Assembly (NCBI RefSeq): GCF_004379255.2
Contig: NC_056042.1
Location: 30,359,928-30,423,927, forward strand
Length of the DNA stretch: 64,000 nucleotides
Source of the DNA: Salvia splendens
Lineage: Eukaryota; Streptophyta; Magnoliopsida; Lamiales; Lamiaceae
Reading direction: 5' to 3'
Shown: in pieces, positions 1-11,236 of the stretch
Position numbering within the stretch: position 1 is the stretch's first letter
How the letters are laid out: each line of letters opens with the position of its first letter
Position numbers and translations under genes: made by a program
Notes under the pieces: model-generated
Told to the model about the DNA's origin: nothing
The model's database searches: none
The model's input: only the letters and a program-made list of their open reading frames with translations

Positions 1-104
1 ATTCCAAACCGAGCCAAACTATCGGTTTCCGGTTAGCATATTAACCAACCGACTGTAGTAGGAAAAAAAAACCAACCGACTGTAGAAAGCATGCCTAGGT
101 ATGT
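1..104. mobile_element. possible hAT terminal remnant
   Basis: The first 100 bases hold CCGGTT/AACCGA-type subterminal motifs and finish with GCATGCCTAGG. The same terminal string closes the hAT-like sequence near 23.6 kb. The match is short and the rest of the element lies outside the window, so this is a weak call. Confidence 0.25.
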
Positions 105-368
105 ATTCATATTTTTAGGTGAAGTAATAGAGACTTTAATATACATATCACACACTTGCATTAGGTGCTATAATAGATGAGATGCCACAAATTTTCTTGT
201 AATGACTTCATATAATACAGACCAAATAAGAGAACTCATTCCAAAAGACTAGCCTGTTAGAAGAGAGAGTTCATTTAATCTATATATCATACACCAGTTG
301 TTTTCACAACCAATGTGGGAATTGAGTCCGTAACATCATATGACTATAGTAAGTACCATTAATATATA

Positions 369-684
369 CTCCCTCCGTCTACGAAAAATAGGACACATTG
401 TGAATGACACGGGTTTTAATGTGGAATTGGTAAAGTAAGAAATAAGGGAAAAAAACTAAGACAGAAGTAGTGTTAGTGTAATGTGGGGTCCATATTATTA
501 GTAAGAGAGGGGAAAAAGTAAGAGAAAAGTAGTGTTAGTGGAATGTGGGTCCATATTATTAGTAAGAGAGGGAAAAAAGTAAGAGAGAAGTTGTTGAAAA
601 ACTTTCTCTTTTTAAATGTGCTCTATTTTTGTGGATAACCAAAAATGACAAATGTGCTCTATTTTTTGTGGACGGAGGGGGGAG
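369..684. mobile_element. Stowaway-like MITE (Tc1/mariner type)
   Basis: A 316-bp non-coding element starts CTCCCTCCGTCTACGAAAAA and ends with the near-complement TTTTTTGTGGACGGAGG...GGAG. It is flanked by TA on both sides, the usual target duplication of this group. An internal stretch of about 60 bp around 470-590 is repeated. The remaining bases between 105 and 953 show no gene. Confidence 0.75.
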
Positions 685-953
685 TAGTTGTGATATGCGC
701 TAGCATGAATTTATTCATTAGTTGATAAATACTCCTATCCGTAATCCATGTATACAACTTATACGTTGAAAATCAAACTTACCATATATAGAACTCATAA
801 GTTTTTTTGTTATCATTTCCACAATATTTACATATGAAACTATAACCGCAGATAATTAGACAAATATAGTAGTTACACACATGTTATGAAAAGAAGAAAA
901 CAGAAAAGAGAGAAATTAAGGAGAAACCAGTCGATTTGGTTGCGCCGTGGGTA

Positions 954-1967
954 ATGGAAAGCCCAACGGCGACAGAACGCAGACCGCGGCGGCTGAGCCG
1001 GTACAGAGAATTGGTGGAAGACAAATACGGTTTGCTTTCTCCCTACCGCCGAAAGTTCGTGTTTGAGGACAAGGAAACATTTGATTATAAGGGTTGGTAC
1101 GATTCCGACGAGGAAGACGACGTCGATCTCCAAATCACCGACGTTCATGGCACCATCAAGAGATTCCTCCAACAAGTCCGCGACAGCGGGGTCCGTCATT
1201 TTATTCATATGCTATAATCTTATCATACATTCTACCTACATTTTAAAAAAACCCTAAATAAGTCATGCGTAAATTCCAAAAAAAAATTTGTTAGAAATTT
1301 AAAATCATGTTGAATCCAAAATTTGATTAGCTAGAGACGTGCATTTTTCTTAGCAAATATTATTGTCATAAGTGTTCGTTCATGTATCGTTGTAGGGTTA
1401 CGATTTGGATTGTTGCCCGCCTAGTTGGTTCCACGTTCCTTTCCGGCCAATAGATCTGGCGGCTGCAAAGCAGAATGATGAGGCATTTTATAAAGAAGTG
1501 ATCAAAGCAGCACATTTCGCAATCCGCGAAATCAATGCTGAGATGGTACGTATATGTTGCTCGTTATTTGTGAGCACCACCAACATTTAATCCATCCTAA
1601 CATTTAAAAATAAACATGAGAAAAATGTTGAGGTGGACTAAATGTGGTTAATAAGTAGATTTGGTTATATCTAAAATTATGAGGTATGCAGACGGACAAA
1701 TGTTACGAGTTTGTGGAAGTGGAAAGAGTGGTGTTGACGTCGACATGGACGAAGCTTCTGACTTTTAGTGCGAAGGAAGAAGTTATGAGGAATGCATGTG
1801 CTGATTTTGAATCAGATTCAGAGGTCGAAGGTGATGCATCCATCAAGACTATTCAGGCAATGGTGCATGAATGTTTTGATGACTCTTTAGAACTTGAACA
1901 GTGGAGGTTTAAACCACTTCCTGTTAATTCTATGGAGGTTTCAGTTCTTTGTCCTACTTCTAATTAG
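954..1967 (+). CDS. cystatin-like plant protein, 3 exons
   Basis: Predicted exons are 954-1190, 1396-1545 and 1692-1967, all phase 0 with GT-AG borders, giving about 220 residues. The ATG at 954 is the first in frame; the upstream extension has no ATG. The N-terminal third is basic and then very acidic (YDSDEEDDVDLQ). The second half resembles the cystatin fold of plant cystatin-related proteins: a helix around AAHFAIREINAEM, then YEFVEVERVVL and a TFSAKEEV strand, ending in a PW-loop-like EQWRFKPLP. The QxVxG inhibitory loop of true cysteine protease inhibitors is not seen, so protease inhibition is doubtful. The family assignment rests on fold-level pattern only. The first donor is GTCCGT, which is atypical. 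Confidence 0.55.
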
Positions 1968-2353
1968 TTTCCTTTGACATTCTTCAACCTTGAAGGGCTG
2001 ATGAATAAGGAGTAGTAAAATGTTACGTACAGAGAAACCGATCTGCCTTCGTCTCTCCAAGACCCCAATTTTGTCTAATTGTTGGGGCTAGGATTGTGAC
2101 TCTAGCGTACATAATGTTAGCCACCTTTTTTACTATGATCAGTTGAATTCTGTTCTTTGAAGATCCACTATATATATGACTATATGAGAAAAACTATGCT
2201 TGTTTTATAACAATAAGGTGTACAAAGGATAGTTACGCACAACTAAAAAAAGTACAAAAAAAGTGAAGGGAAAAATACAATTATGTATGTATGGAACATC
2301 ATTCATGAGATCACAAGCGTTACACACTTCTATAACACCGAACCGATTTGAGA
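1968..2353. other. spacer without a recognised gene
   Basis: AT-rich sequence between the 3' end of the cystatin-like gene and the 3' end of the RADIALIS-like gene on the opposite strand. It probably holds both 3' untranslated regions. No repeat or RNA gene is evident. Confidence 0.5.
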
Positions 2354-3001
2354 TCACTTCAGTTTGAGATTCTTCATCATAAGCCTGTTCAAGTCATGAA
2401 ATCTATAATCAGTTTAGAATGAGGAAAAACACTCACAAGAAACTTTTGCTATGCATAGGCACTTATTATTGTTAAAAAGTAGTTGGTAATCAACATACAT
2501 TACATCAGTTTTTGACAATGAAGTTAATATTGTTGACATGCATCAAATTGCATGAGATGAAGATGATTCTTTGTAATCTCATGTTCCAATAGTACTAATG
2601 CATGTGTTCTTCTATATGCATGCATACGTATATAAAGTACTAATAAATAAACAATTAATAACTAAGAAATGAAAATTAAACACTAAAAAACAATTATAAA
2701 CCCTAATAAAAATAGATAATTGCAAAGTTGAATTAGAGTACCGGTGGTCGTTGGTGTATCCTCTGGTGGTGGAGATGGGTGTGTAGTTGGGTATAGGAAC
2801 ACGATCCGTTTCAATGTTGTTGATGTCTTTCTCTAAGGCCTCGTAATGCCTCCTAACTTCATCAACCGTTTTTCCACATGCTCTTGCAATGTTATGCCAT
2901 CGGTGGGTCGTATCCTTCTCGTACATCACCAAAGCCTCCTCAAATTGCTTGTTCTGCTTGGCCGTCCACGACGACCCTCTTGCCATCGAGCTCGATGCCA
3001 T
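2354..3001 (-). CDS. RL: RADIALIS-like MYB/SANT protein (paralog 1)
   Basis: The minus-strand gene has two exons, 3001-2742 and 2384-2354, coding for 96 residues. Residues about 10-60 form one SANT/MYB repeat with W12, W35 and the VRRHYEAL helix. They are followed by the family hallmark IPNY. The intron splits codon 87 (CG|G), and the tiny second exon gives LMMKNLKLK and a stop, matching the RxRNLKLQ-type tail of RADIALIS proteins. Length is typical of the family. RADIALIS-like proteins are small nuclear single-repeat MYBs that antagonise other MYB factors in flower asymmetry and in seedling or cell growth. The start was chosen because MASSSM is the family's usual N-terminus; an in-frame ATG 93 nt upstream lies within a microsatellite leader. 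Confidence 0.9.
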
Positions 3002-3033
3002 CAAAATCAAGATAGATAGATATAGAAGAGTGT

Positions 3034-3069
3034 GTGTTGTGTTGTGTTGTGTTGTGTTGTGTTGTGTTG
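3034..3069. repeat. GTGTT pentamer microsatellite in the RL leader
   Basis: About seven copies of GTGTT lie 35-70 bp upstream of the RADIALIS-like start codon. They fall in its presumed 5' untranslated region between the TATA-like box and the ATG. Confidence 0.85.
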
Positions 3070-3101
3070 AGTTGGTGTGAATATTACATGGCACGAGGTC
3101 C

Positions 3102-3108
3102 TTAAATA
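3102..3108 (-). promoter_or_regulatory. TATA-like box of RL paralog 1
   Basis: On the minus strand TATTTAAG lies about 100 bp upstream of the start codon. Paralog 2 has TATTTAAA about 85 bp upstream of its own start, which supports a shared core promoter. Confidence 0.5.
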
Positions 3109-3109
3109 C

Positions 3110-4764
3110 AGAGAAAAGGAGATGCTGTGAAGCAAGTTGACGAATATTTATGGAAGGTTGTTTCTTTTTTTGGGTGAGGAATTGGGAATATGTGAAAGAG
3201 AGAAAAAAGAGAAGAAATATAAAGGAGAGAAGCTTTTAGCTTCTTGAAAAGTCGTTTTCTTGTATTTTAGAAAATGGAGTGGAAAACCAAGTAGGATTAG
3301 ATCCCCCTCAATCTGATCTCTTCCTACTTGTTGTCAAGATAGAGATGCGCCAATAACATAAATTCATATTCTTTAACTTTTCATGGGATACCATACGTAC
3401 GCATTTACCAAAAATGATTGGATGGCCAAATATATAAATATAGTCATTTATTGTGTATGCATCATCATTCATCAGTGATACATTTTTTTTTACTTTATTT
3501 CATCTTATTATTACTTGTTTATATTGTCAACTAGTATACGAGTAGCCACTCATTAGTTTATATAGGGGGCAGAATAAGTCAACGTTTAAGAGATGAATGA
3601 GACTTTTTTTAACTTTTGATTAAAAAAAAAGGTAAAAATGATGTTTCATAACTTAAGTTCAAAAAAATCTAAATACGTCATCATTTTTCGGGATTATAAG
3701 GAAAAAATTAAGCTCTCTTAGCAGTTTAGGTTAGTTATGTCTATTGATTAGTACTATGTCCAAACTGGAGTTAATGTTAACATACATGCAAAATTTATAT
3801 GTACATTAAAAGTATCATTAAAATTCATAAAGGATATTTAATATAATACAAATATATTTACGAACGTAAGTAATAAATATTTCATTATAAATAAAAAGTA
3901 CAGTACGTTATAAAGTATCAAAAAATTGATTTTAATTAAGAAATAAAAATACAAAATCAATATAAATAAAGTAGTACACGTTTAGATCTCACAAAGTAGT
4001 TCAAGGGTCTCCATTTAGTACCCATTAAATAAGATGCACTATTATGGACCAATAAAATTAAGTATTTTAGGATAAATAAACACATAAATATAAAAAATAG
4101 AACACACGATCATGAATTCATGATCATGATAGCACAGTAAACTAAACTGTCTTTTCTCCTTTTGCATGTTTTTCATTCCATTACGACGTGTTAGTTAAAT
4201 AGTGCCATTAATTAATTTTCAACACTTGTAGCATCACAGCAATTCTCAAGGACCCCTAATTTTTAGGGTTCAAAATTTAGCAGTTGTTAATTTAGGAGGT
4301 CTCGAATTTGCTTCTATTTTCTGGATAACATTGGATTATGCTTCAAGAGGAAAAATAGTTCAGTAAATGGGATTAATTCTTCATTTTCTTTTGTAAATGA
4401 AAAAAATAAGATATAAAACGATTGATTTGTCCAATTATTCCTCAGGGTCAATTCGATAACTATTATTGCACTGTAATTCTGCAATTTCCCAAGATAGCAG
4501 AATTGATTCCTTCCAGATCTTAATCAGCATTGCTTTTACATGCATGATCCAAATTATTCCCACTTAATTAGAGAAAATAAAACTATAAAATATTATCATG
4601 CCAACCGTTGACACACGAGAAAAAATTTAGTATAAGCCATGTAATTAATTTTAATATAAACCCTCGAATAAGAGAGAGTTGAAGACAAGGATACGATATA
4701 TTGGTGGAGTAATATAATAGTCATCTTAATCTGTGGCCGAATCGCAGTGAGGTGCCATAAATTC
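3110..4764. other. AT-rich spacer, no gene seen
   Basis: No long ORF, RNA gene or transposon end could be recognised in these 1.65 kb. The part next to 3110 should hold the upstream promoter of the RADIALIS-like gene. Confidence 0.5.
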
Positions 4765-4770
4765 AAATAA

Positions 4771-4953
4771 GTGAATCAGCATCTAGGCGACCTATACAGC
4801 TACAGCATCGGCGGAAGGTCGACCTCAGGTATGGTAAGTGAGTTAGATTTATATTTCGATTCACTCCTTTCCTTTGGTGATGAAGGTCCTACTCCTCCCG
4901 CCCAAATCGACGTCCTCGATTGGTGGGGAACACACAAGAAAGATTTTGAACTT
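4771..4953 (+). pseudogene. hAT transposase C-terminal scrap
   Basis: An open stretch encodes the start of the hAT dimerisation domain (SELDLYFDSLLSFGDEG, then DVLDWWGTHKKDF) and diverges directly after KDF. It is nearly identical to residues in the larger hAT remnant at 22.3-22.9 kb but lacks the following SMAKEIFSVPVSTVAVES block. It is therefore a duplicated fragment. It ends about 60 bp before the terpene synthase exon fragment. Confidence 0.75.
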
Positions 4954-5021
4954 ACACAATATACATAAATTTTGAACTGTGAATGAATTACTTATAATTA
5001 ATAGTATGAGGTTTTGTTAAC

Positions 5022-5276
5022 ATGCCAAAATCAGTTCAATGTTACATGAATGAGAACAATGCTTCCGAAGAAGAGGCGCGAAAGCATGTTCGATCACTAA
5101 TAGAGCAGACATGGAAGACGATGAATAAGGAAATGATGGATTCTCCATTTTCAGTATATTTTGAAGAAGTTTGTGCTAATCTCGGCAGAATGGCGCAGTT
5201 TATATACCAGAAGGAATCTGATGGATTTGGAATGCAACACTCATTGGTTAACAAACAGCTCACAAATAACATGTGA
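5022..5276 (+). pseudogene. terpene synthase, last-exon fragment
   Basis: The reading frame encodes the C-terminal segment of plant mono/sesquiterpene synthases: [10 protein letters not shown] at the usual start of the last exon, [14 protein letters not shown], then WKTMNKEM and [11 protein letters not shown], ending DGFGMQHS and about 10 more residues before a stop. The size (about 84 residues) fits a complete last exon of the TPS-b type. The active-site motifs DDxxD and NSE/DTE belong to earlier exons, and none of those is found upstream. Instead a hAT scrap lies directly before it. A clear AG acceptor at the expected place is lacking. It is most likely a truncated gene copy. Confidence 0.8.
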
Positions 5277-5476
5277 TACAGTAAATTATATATTTATACA
5301 TTGTATGCATAAATTTAGTTAATAATTCTATATAAGTATTGAATACTCCATATTAACACGCCAGATTTTGCCTCCAAGACAAGCATTATTCGAGGAAACC
5401 AATATACAGTTTTGATTATATTGTGTTTATCTAAATTGTTCTGCGCTCTTCCTTACTTGCATCAACTATATTAATA

Positions 5477-5530
5477 CTCCCTCCATTTCCTAAAATTTGG
5501 AAACGTCATTCATTTAATGTAAAATTTATA
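5477..5530. mobile_element. left end of a degraded Stowaway-like MITE
   Basis: TA followed by CTCCCTCCATTTCC resembles the Stowaway terminus found elsewhere in the window. A convincing right terminus could not be located. Confidence 0.3.
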
Positions 5531-5818
5531 AAGTAAAAGAGAATAAAAGAAAAATGAGTAAATTAAAAATGATGAATGTAATTTGTGTTAATGGATTGTT
5601 AGATATATCTCTCAAAATAGAGAATTTTTGTTATTAAAAAAATTGGACCAAAAAAGAACAATTTTTATTTTGATGAAACGACAAATGGTGCGTTGAAATA
5701 AATTTACTATTTAATTTTTATTTAATGTTAATATTTTGTGTTTATCTAAATTGGTATGCGGTCTGAAAATGACATTGATTATTATAAAATTTGTAAAGTA
5801 AGCAACAAACCTTCGAGT

Positions 5819-6950
5819 TGTTGGTACAGTGACTGGAATTACAGGAGATAAACAAAAACCGGGCGTAATACAACCAAAAAAAAAATCATAAACTGAAAAT
5901 ACAAAGAAACGATACTAGAAAATAAACTTAGCCGAGTCGAGGAGGCATCTTTCCGCAAGACGAGATACGCCCCGGTAGTGCTCTCGGTTTGGCGTGTCGT
6001 CCCCAAAGATAAAACGGCTACGTCTCTGGTGAAGCAGCACCGCAATCAACAGAGCTCCGGTGAACTGGATGGAGGAGAGGGCAGAGCTTCGACAGAAAGA
6101 CAATGCAGAGAGATAGAGAGCTTATGATGCAAATGTTTGTGAATGTTGTGTAAAGATGCTTGAAATGGCTAGCCTATTTATAGGCTCAGTCCACTGCTGG
6201 GGGTCAACAGCCATGATGGCTGTCATCATTGCGAGGTTGTAACCGTCGAACGTTACGGGCGTTACAAACCGTTACGAGAACTGCTCCTTGACGCATCGGG
6301 ACACGCGCGCGTCTAGGTTCATCATGACGTGGACTTCATCACGTGTCAGCCACGTAGGTTCTTACCGCGTCATACTGACGATGTTTCATCCTACTTGGCT
6401 CGCTGGCGTGGAAACGTTGGTGGTCAAAAAAGAACTACACCAACCAGCCTTGGGTCGAGCCCAAGCACCGAGCCCCATGATCAGGCCCAAAGAACACCCA
6501 AAGACCAATTGCCAAGATCCAAGGACAAGGACAAGGGCAAGGGCAAGGGCAAGGGCAAGGGCAAGGGCACGAGCACAGGCTCAGGCTCGGGCGCGGCTCA
6601 GCTCGTCGCGCGTGTGGGCTCTTCAACCCATCTTAGTCCACTATAATTTATTAAGTGTATTAGTTCACTTAATAAATACACATTAAAAGAAGTGTCTAAT
6701 CTCCTATGTTGGATAATTAACACTTAATTAATCTCATGGCTTCTCTCATAGCTCATTTAATTAACTAGTAATTATTTCGCAACTTTAATCCATTATTTCT
6801 CACTCACCGGGAATCGGATTTGAGAAAATGAATATATCACGGTCATCTACTCCGAACGTAAATCGACGTTATATTATTTAATTTCACAAAATTAAATGTC
6901 TCGTTGGAAGTATTCTTGGTCAAAGTCCTTTGACCGCAACGATTCCAACA
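5819..6950 (-). repeat. Copia 3' LTR (left copy)
   Basis: This 1132-bp LTR starts TGTTGGTACAG and ends GATTCCAACA, so TG...CA termini are intact. It matches 21242-22308 closely. Differences include an expanded AAGGGC-type simple repeat near 6520-6570 and about 25 bp near 6070 that are missing from the other copy. Confidence 0.9.
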
Positions 6951-6961
6951 ATCCCCCACAT
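6951..6961 (-). other. polypurine tract of the Copia element
   Basis: On the minus strand ATGTGGGGGAT directly precedes the LTR, the expected position and composition of a plus-strand priming polypurine tract. Confidence 0.7.
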
Positions 6962-7511
6962 GAGTGGAAATAGCCAAATGCATATGCATGCAGACACAAG
7001 CTCAACCCTCGAGAGGTATATAAGCATAAGGATAGGTAGTTGTTGGCTTTGAACCCTCCATAGTCGACACCATCGGATACACATGTGGCTTAGTAGCGCG
7101 ATGCTTTGAACTAATCCCCCACGGCGTGCACCGAGACAATGGTGTTAACGCTTAAACACCTCAGCCTCATCCGTTCTCACGTTTTGTGTCCTTTGCGGCC
7201 TTGGACACCACTTTGGATTCATAAGTGTGTTATTTGAAGCGGCCTCACTTCACACTTATATAGGTGATTTCTAATCGAGTATCTTGCCCTACTCGGTCTC
7301 CTTGAGAACTCAATCTTCTCGAGATCCTTATGAGTCATTAAAAGTCATAGACTTAGCCTCACCACTAGACTAGTTTTCCAACACTCTATTGCTCTTTAGG
7401 GAATAGATATAGTTGAGTGTTTCTCATGAACTCTCATAGCTTAGTTGTCCCTTTGAATCAAGTTCTTGGGATCTCCAGTCATCATGGTTGGGTTACCACT
7501 ATGACAATTCT

Positions 7512-7662
7512 TTAGTTTGTGGATTTCAAACTCATTCCCTCTAACAACTTATTCATTTGATCACGGTTTAACCCTTTGGTTAGCGGATCCGCTAGATTAT
7601 CTATTGACTTCACATAGTCAATTGTAATCACCCATGTTGTGATCAAATGTCTCACGGTGTTA
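7512..7662 (-). pseudogene. Copia pol, C-terminal end
   Basis: The minus strand encodes the end of Copia RNase H with the conserved DNLADPLTKGL and a natural TAA stop at 7514-7512. The frame continues on the far side of the Harbinger insertion (9649 upward) with the codons for RRH, which shows that the two pieces were once joined. Confidence 0.85.
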
Positions 7663-9648
7663 GGCCATCCACAACGCTGTTCCTATACCGTTCCTATACC
7701 GTTCCTTAAACCACTATTTGAGGGCCCCACTGTACTTTTTTACTCCATTCCTTAACTAAGGAACGGAACCTGCAACCCTCCGTTCCTTAACCGTTCCTTA
7801 ACCGTTCCTTAAATTACTATTCATTCTATTTCAATTTTTATTTTTATTTCCAACTAAATTAAATTAAATAAACACACTACAAACATACTTTATTAAAAAA
7901 CAAACATACTTTATTAAAAAACACACAATATTAAAAAAAAATTACAACTTAAACTTAAAAAAATTAAAAAAAACACACAATTCAAATCCTAAAAAAATAA
8001 AAAACACACAATAAAAAACACACAATTAAACGTGGGAAAATAAAAAAACTACTCCGCCGGCGAATCATCCTCCGGAGGCGGTCGAGGTTTAGGGGGAGGG
8101 GGAAGACCAAGTAGTCCTGCCATATGCACAATTCCGTTCCACCAGGCCGTGAATTGGGCGTACGAGAAGCGGGAAGTGTCCGCCATTGTGGCGTTATGTA
8201 CGCCACCATAAGTGTGTTCGAGCCTCCTTGTGAGCCCGATCCCGAGGCCGACTGGCTTGATTCTCCGGCCCTTCCTCGCTCTAGCCGCTTTCGCCGCCTT
8301 CGTCCCTTGCGGACGACGGCGCCCACGGCTAGATCCCTCGTACTCGGCGGCCGTAACCCAAAACCTCCTGCGTGCCACGATCACTGGGCGCATCGGTGTC
8401 ACCAGACGAGTACTGGCCGCTCGTCGTGTGCTTCGTCCGCTTTGAGGTTGATCCCGAGCTGGAGCGGACACCACCGGGCCCACCTTTCCTCGTCCTTGAC
8501 GAGCTGCCAAATATCAACATATTTGAACTGTACACCGGTGTCCTGGTGGAAGGCGCGCATAGCCGCCCTCAGTATGTCGGCGCCCGAAGCTCCGCTTTGG
8601 TAGTGCGCCGCTTCGGAGGAGTAGATCCCGCAGAATTTTTGACCTGTAAATCGACTCGGCCAAAGTGAGCACGAAGCATTGTAATATTTGCGCTTCCGGG
8701 CCCCTTTCGGCTTAGTCTCGTGGTAGACATCACGGACCTTTTCCCAGAAGCACTTGGCGGCTTGTTGGTTGCCGGACGATGGGATCATATGAGACGGGTG
8801 AGCCAGGCGGTGGTACACCCGCCTTTGTTTCTTCGTTGGTGTAGGGATGCCGGCCCGATCCTCCGGCTCCTCCTCCTCATCCTCCTCGGGTGCCTCAGAC
8901 GCAGCCCTGTAGCTTCCACCGCCTCGGCCTCCTCCCTGAGTGGGTTCAACGGGATATCCTCCCGAATCTGGGACAAACCCTGGGAAAGCAGCCGCGAGCC
9001 GGAGCCTCGAGCGTAGGCATCCAATCGAAAGTGGTGGTTGGTACCCACCCGGCGTCGCCGCCCCTGCGTGCCCGGCGTCGATGACAGAACCCACCAAGTG
9101 TGTGTACATGGTTCCCAATCGCCGAACGCGGTTGAGATCCCACACCCTCCGGCGCCGCCACCACCGTAATTGCCGTCGCCGGACATTTTTTGAAGAGATA
9201 GAATATGAATTGGAGAGAATTGATGTTGATGTAGGAAGAATAGATGTGTAGTTGTGTATAAAATGATGAATTAGGTGTATTTATAGAATAAGAAAATAAA
9301 AATAAAAATTAAAAAAATTAAGAAAAAGTTAAAAAAAACGGTAATGTACCGTTTAAAAAAATTTTTTTTTTTTTTTTAAAATTCGATTTTTATAAAAAAA
9401 AAATATTATTGCGTCATTGCTGACGTGTCCCACTCGCGGGCCGGCGAGTTGGAAGCACGCACGCACGGGGATCGGCCACGTCGCCCAGGCGCGTGGCGGC
9501 TTGTTCCGTGCCGCGTTACGTGCCGTCGGCACCCGGCACGGAATGGGAACGGGACGGGAGCGGAATGCAGCGCCGCAACGCGTTCCGCGGCGAAACCGTT
9601 CCGGCGGAACGGCACGCGGAACGGTTTCGGCACGCGTTGCGGGTGCTC
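7663..9648 (-). mobile_element. Harbinger-type element, ORF1 only (copy 1)
   Basis: A 1986-bp element begins GGCCATCCACAACGCTG and ends CGCGTTGCGGGTGCTC, imperfect inverted termini. It is flanked by TTA at 7660-7662 and 9649-9651, the three-base duplication typical of PIF/Harbinger. It sits in the RNase H part of the Copia element. It carries only a MYB-like ORF1 remnant and no DDE transposase, so it would have depended on another element for movement. A close relative lies at 29101-31058. Confidence 0.8.
8049..9186 (-). pseudogene. Harbinger ORF1, MYB/SANT-like, frameshifted
   Basis: The frame starts MSGDGNYGGG near 9186 and ends PPPEDDSPAE just before a stop near 8049. In between are glycine-rich and arginine-rich segments, a trihelix/SANT-like region (VYHRLAH, KVRDVYHETKPKGARKRKYY, FCGIYSSEAAHYQSGASGAD) and VDIWQLVKDEERW. 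Such proteins are often annotated as NAM-associated or GST T3-like. In Harbinger elements ORF1 is thought to bind DNA and help transposase. The frame changes several times, so no full-length product is possible. Confidence 0.75.
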
Positions 9649-9767
9649 TTATGTCGTCGACATATATGTCGAGACTTACCGTTATAGAAGCCATTATTTG
9701 CCCTTCCAATAGCCGCTTGGCTATCGCAGTGGATCAACACTGGTGGCACTGGCTTAGACCAACATGG
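9649..9767 (-). pseudogene. Copia RNase H middle segment
   Basis: This short minus-strand piece encodes CWSKPVPPVLIHCDSQAA followed by YNGKSRHICRR, the conserved part of Copia RNase H. It is bounded by solo LTR 1 on the high-coordinate side and by the Harbinger element on the low side. Its frame is continuous with both neighbouring Copia pieces. Confidence 0.85.
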
Positions 9768-11236
9768 TGTTAGGATTGGTATACTGAAAATCATATTTCG
9801 AGCATGTTGCACGGATAGAATTGCTTGTATACAATAAACTCTACAATCCACTTTTAACCCAAGACGAGAAGAATTAATTTTATCGCATTGATGTTTGCTT
9901 GTGCATTTATAAGATGTATCTCAAACATTAAAATGTATAAGAAGCAAATAAGTCTAATTCTTCTGCATAGTAGACTGGTCGTTAACGACGTTCACAGAAG
10001 GTGACACAGTCGGTCCTTTGTAGAAAAGAAATAGAATTTCACAACCTAGATAGGCTTTGGCTACCTATCGTGAAAGGTTGCAGTGTCAGTCCGCATGTTT
10101 CCTTACCTTAGGAAATAAACGACACTAGTGTGGTATAGCACTGAAGGATCTAACAGTTGAGATAAGTCTTTCTTGCTATTTACTGAAAGACGAGGTCTCA
10201 GTGATTGTTATTTCTTAGTCATTGTTGATATAACATTGAGCATACGATATTAATTATGCACTACTTTGATTTATCAAATGGTGCGGATTTTTCGCAATCC
10301 AAGAATCCTGATATCTTGGGTAGTGGTGATTAATGTCTAGAGGTGCTAGTATTGTTATTGCAATGAATCGTGTGCTGGGTGTCCAGTTTGATAATATCCT
10401 CAAGAGGTGTTCGAAAAAGGTTTTATTATTCAGAACCCGGCCGGTTGGAATTTATTCCAAAATAATAAATAAAGATTTTGAACTAAACAACTCTTGGAAA
10501 AAGATATTAATTAATTAAAGTCAAATAGCAGACTTAAATTAATTAATGGATATTTATATCTTAAACACAAGAAATAATAAATTAAAGAGGTAAAGCCCAG
10601 ATTACTCGTAATTTGGGATTGGACGGACAGTCAATATTATTATACTATAGTGGATGATAATAATATTCTATTGGACTTGTATTAAATTGAGGCTCAATTT
10701 AATTAGTAAAAGTCCAACAGGTTTGACCCAAGTCCAACTTCCATGGATCTCTAATCTGGCACATCATAACTCTATATAAAGGAGACTAGATAGAATACAA
10801 AAGGAATTGATTTTAATGATAAAAATTCGTGTTCCCTCTCTCCAGGGAGTGGACGAAATTTTCAGTTTCACGGAACTGAAGTTCAGTCTTCTGCCTAGTT
10901 AAGTCCTTTCAATTCTGACAAGCTTTGCCCACCCAAAGGTCAGATTCTGAGTTCGGGATACAGATTAGAAGGTTCGTGGTTGAGTATGAAGAACATCACG
11001 TGGAGAAGGCGCAAGCAATCGTCGATTCTTTGGAGAATCAGATCGGTAATTCTAAACCGTAGGAATTCATGAATTAGGGTTAAATTCCTTAAGCATGAAT
11101 TAATGTGCGTTCTAGCATGCAATTGATTGTTTAACATGTGAATCAATTAATCCCATAATCAGTCAAATAGATCTGTTGATCTGATTTATTTGTTTATGCA
11201 TGTCTTCCGCTGTGCAAGAGGCTCCAAACCCCAGCA
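9768..11236 (+). mobile_element. solo LTR 1 (family A) inside Copia
   Basis: A 1469-bp sequence starts TGTTAGGATTGG and ends AAACCCCAGCA, flanked by CATGG at 9763-9767 and 11237-11241. No coding or internal retroelement region is present, so it is a solo LTR left by recombination. A TATA-like CTATATAAAGG near 10782 fits a plus-strand LTR promoter. It interrupts the RNase H frame after EDIP and is related to the three other family-A LTRs here. Confidence 0.88.

Noticed and set aside
6329..6686. Open frames rich in Lys-Gly or Arg-Ala repeats
   Set aside because: They are translations of the hexamer repeat in the Copia LTR and carry no protein signal.
9417..9773. GC-rich open frames on both strands
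   Set aside because: They lie in the GC-rich right end of the Harbinger element, and every frame is open there by composition.
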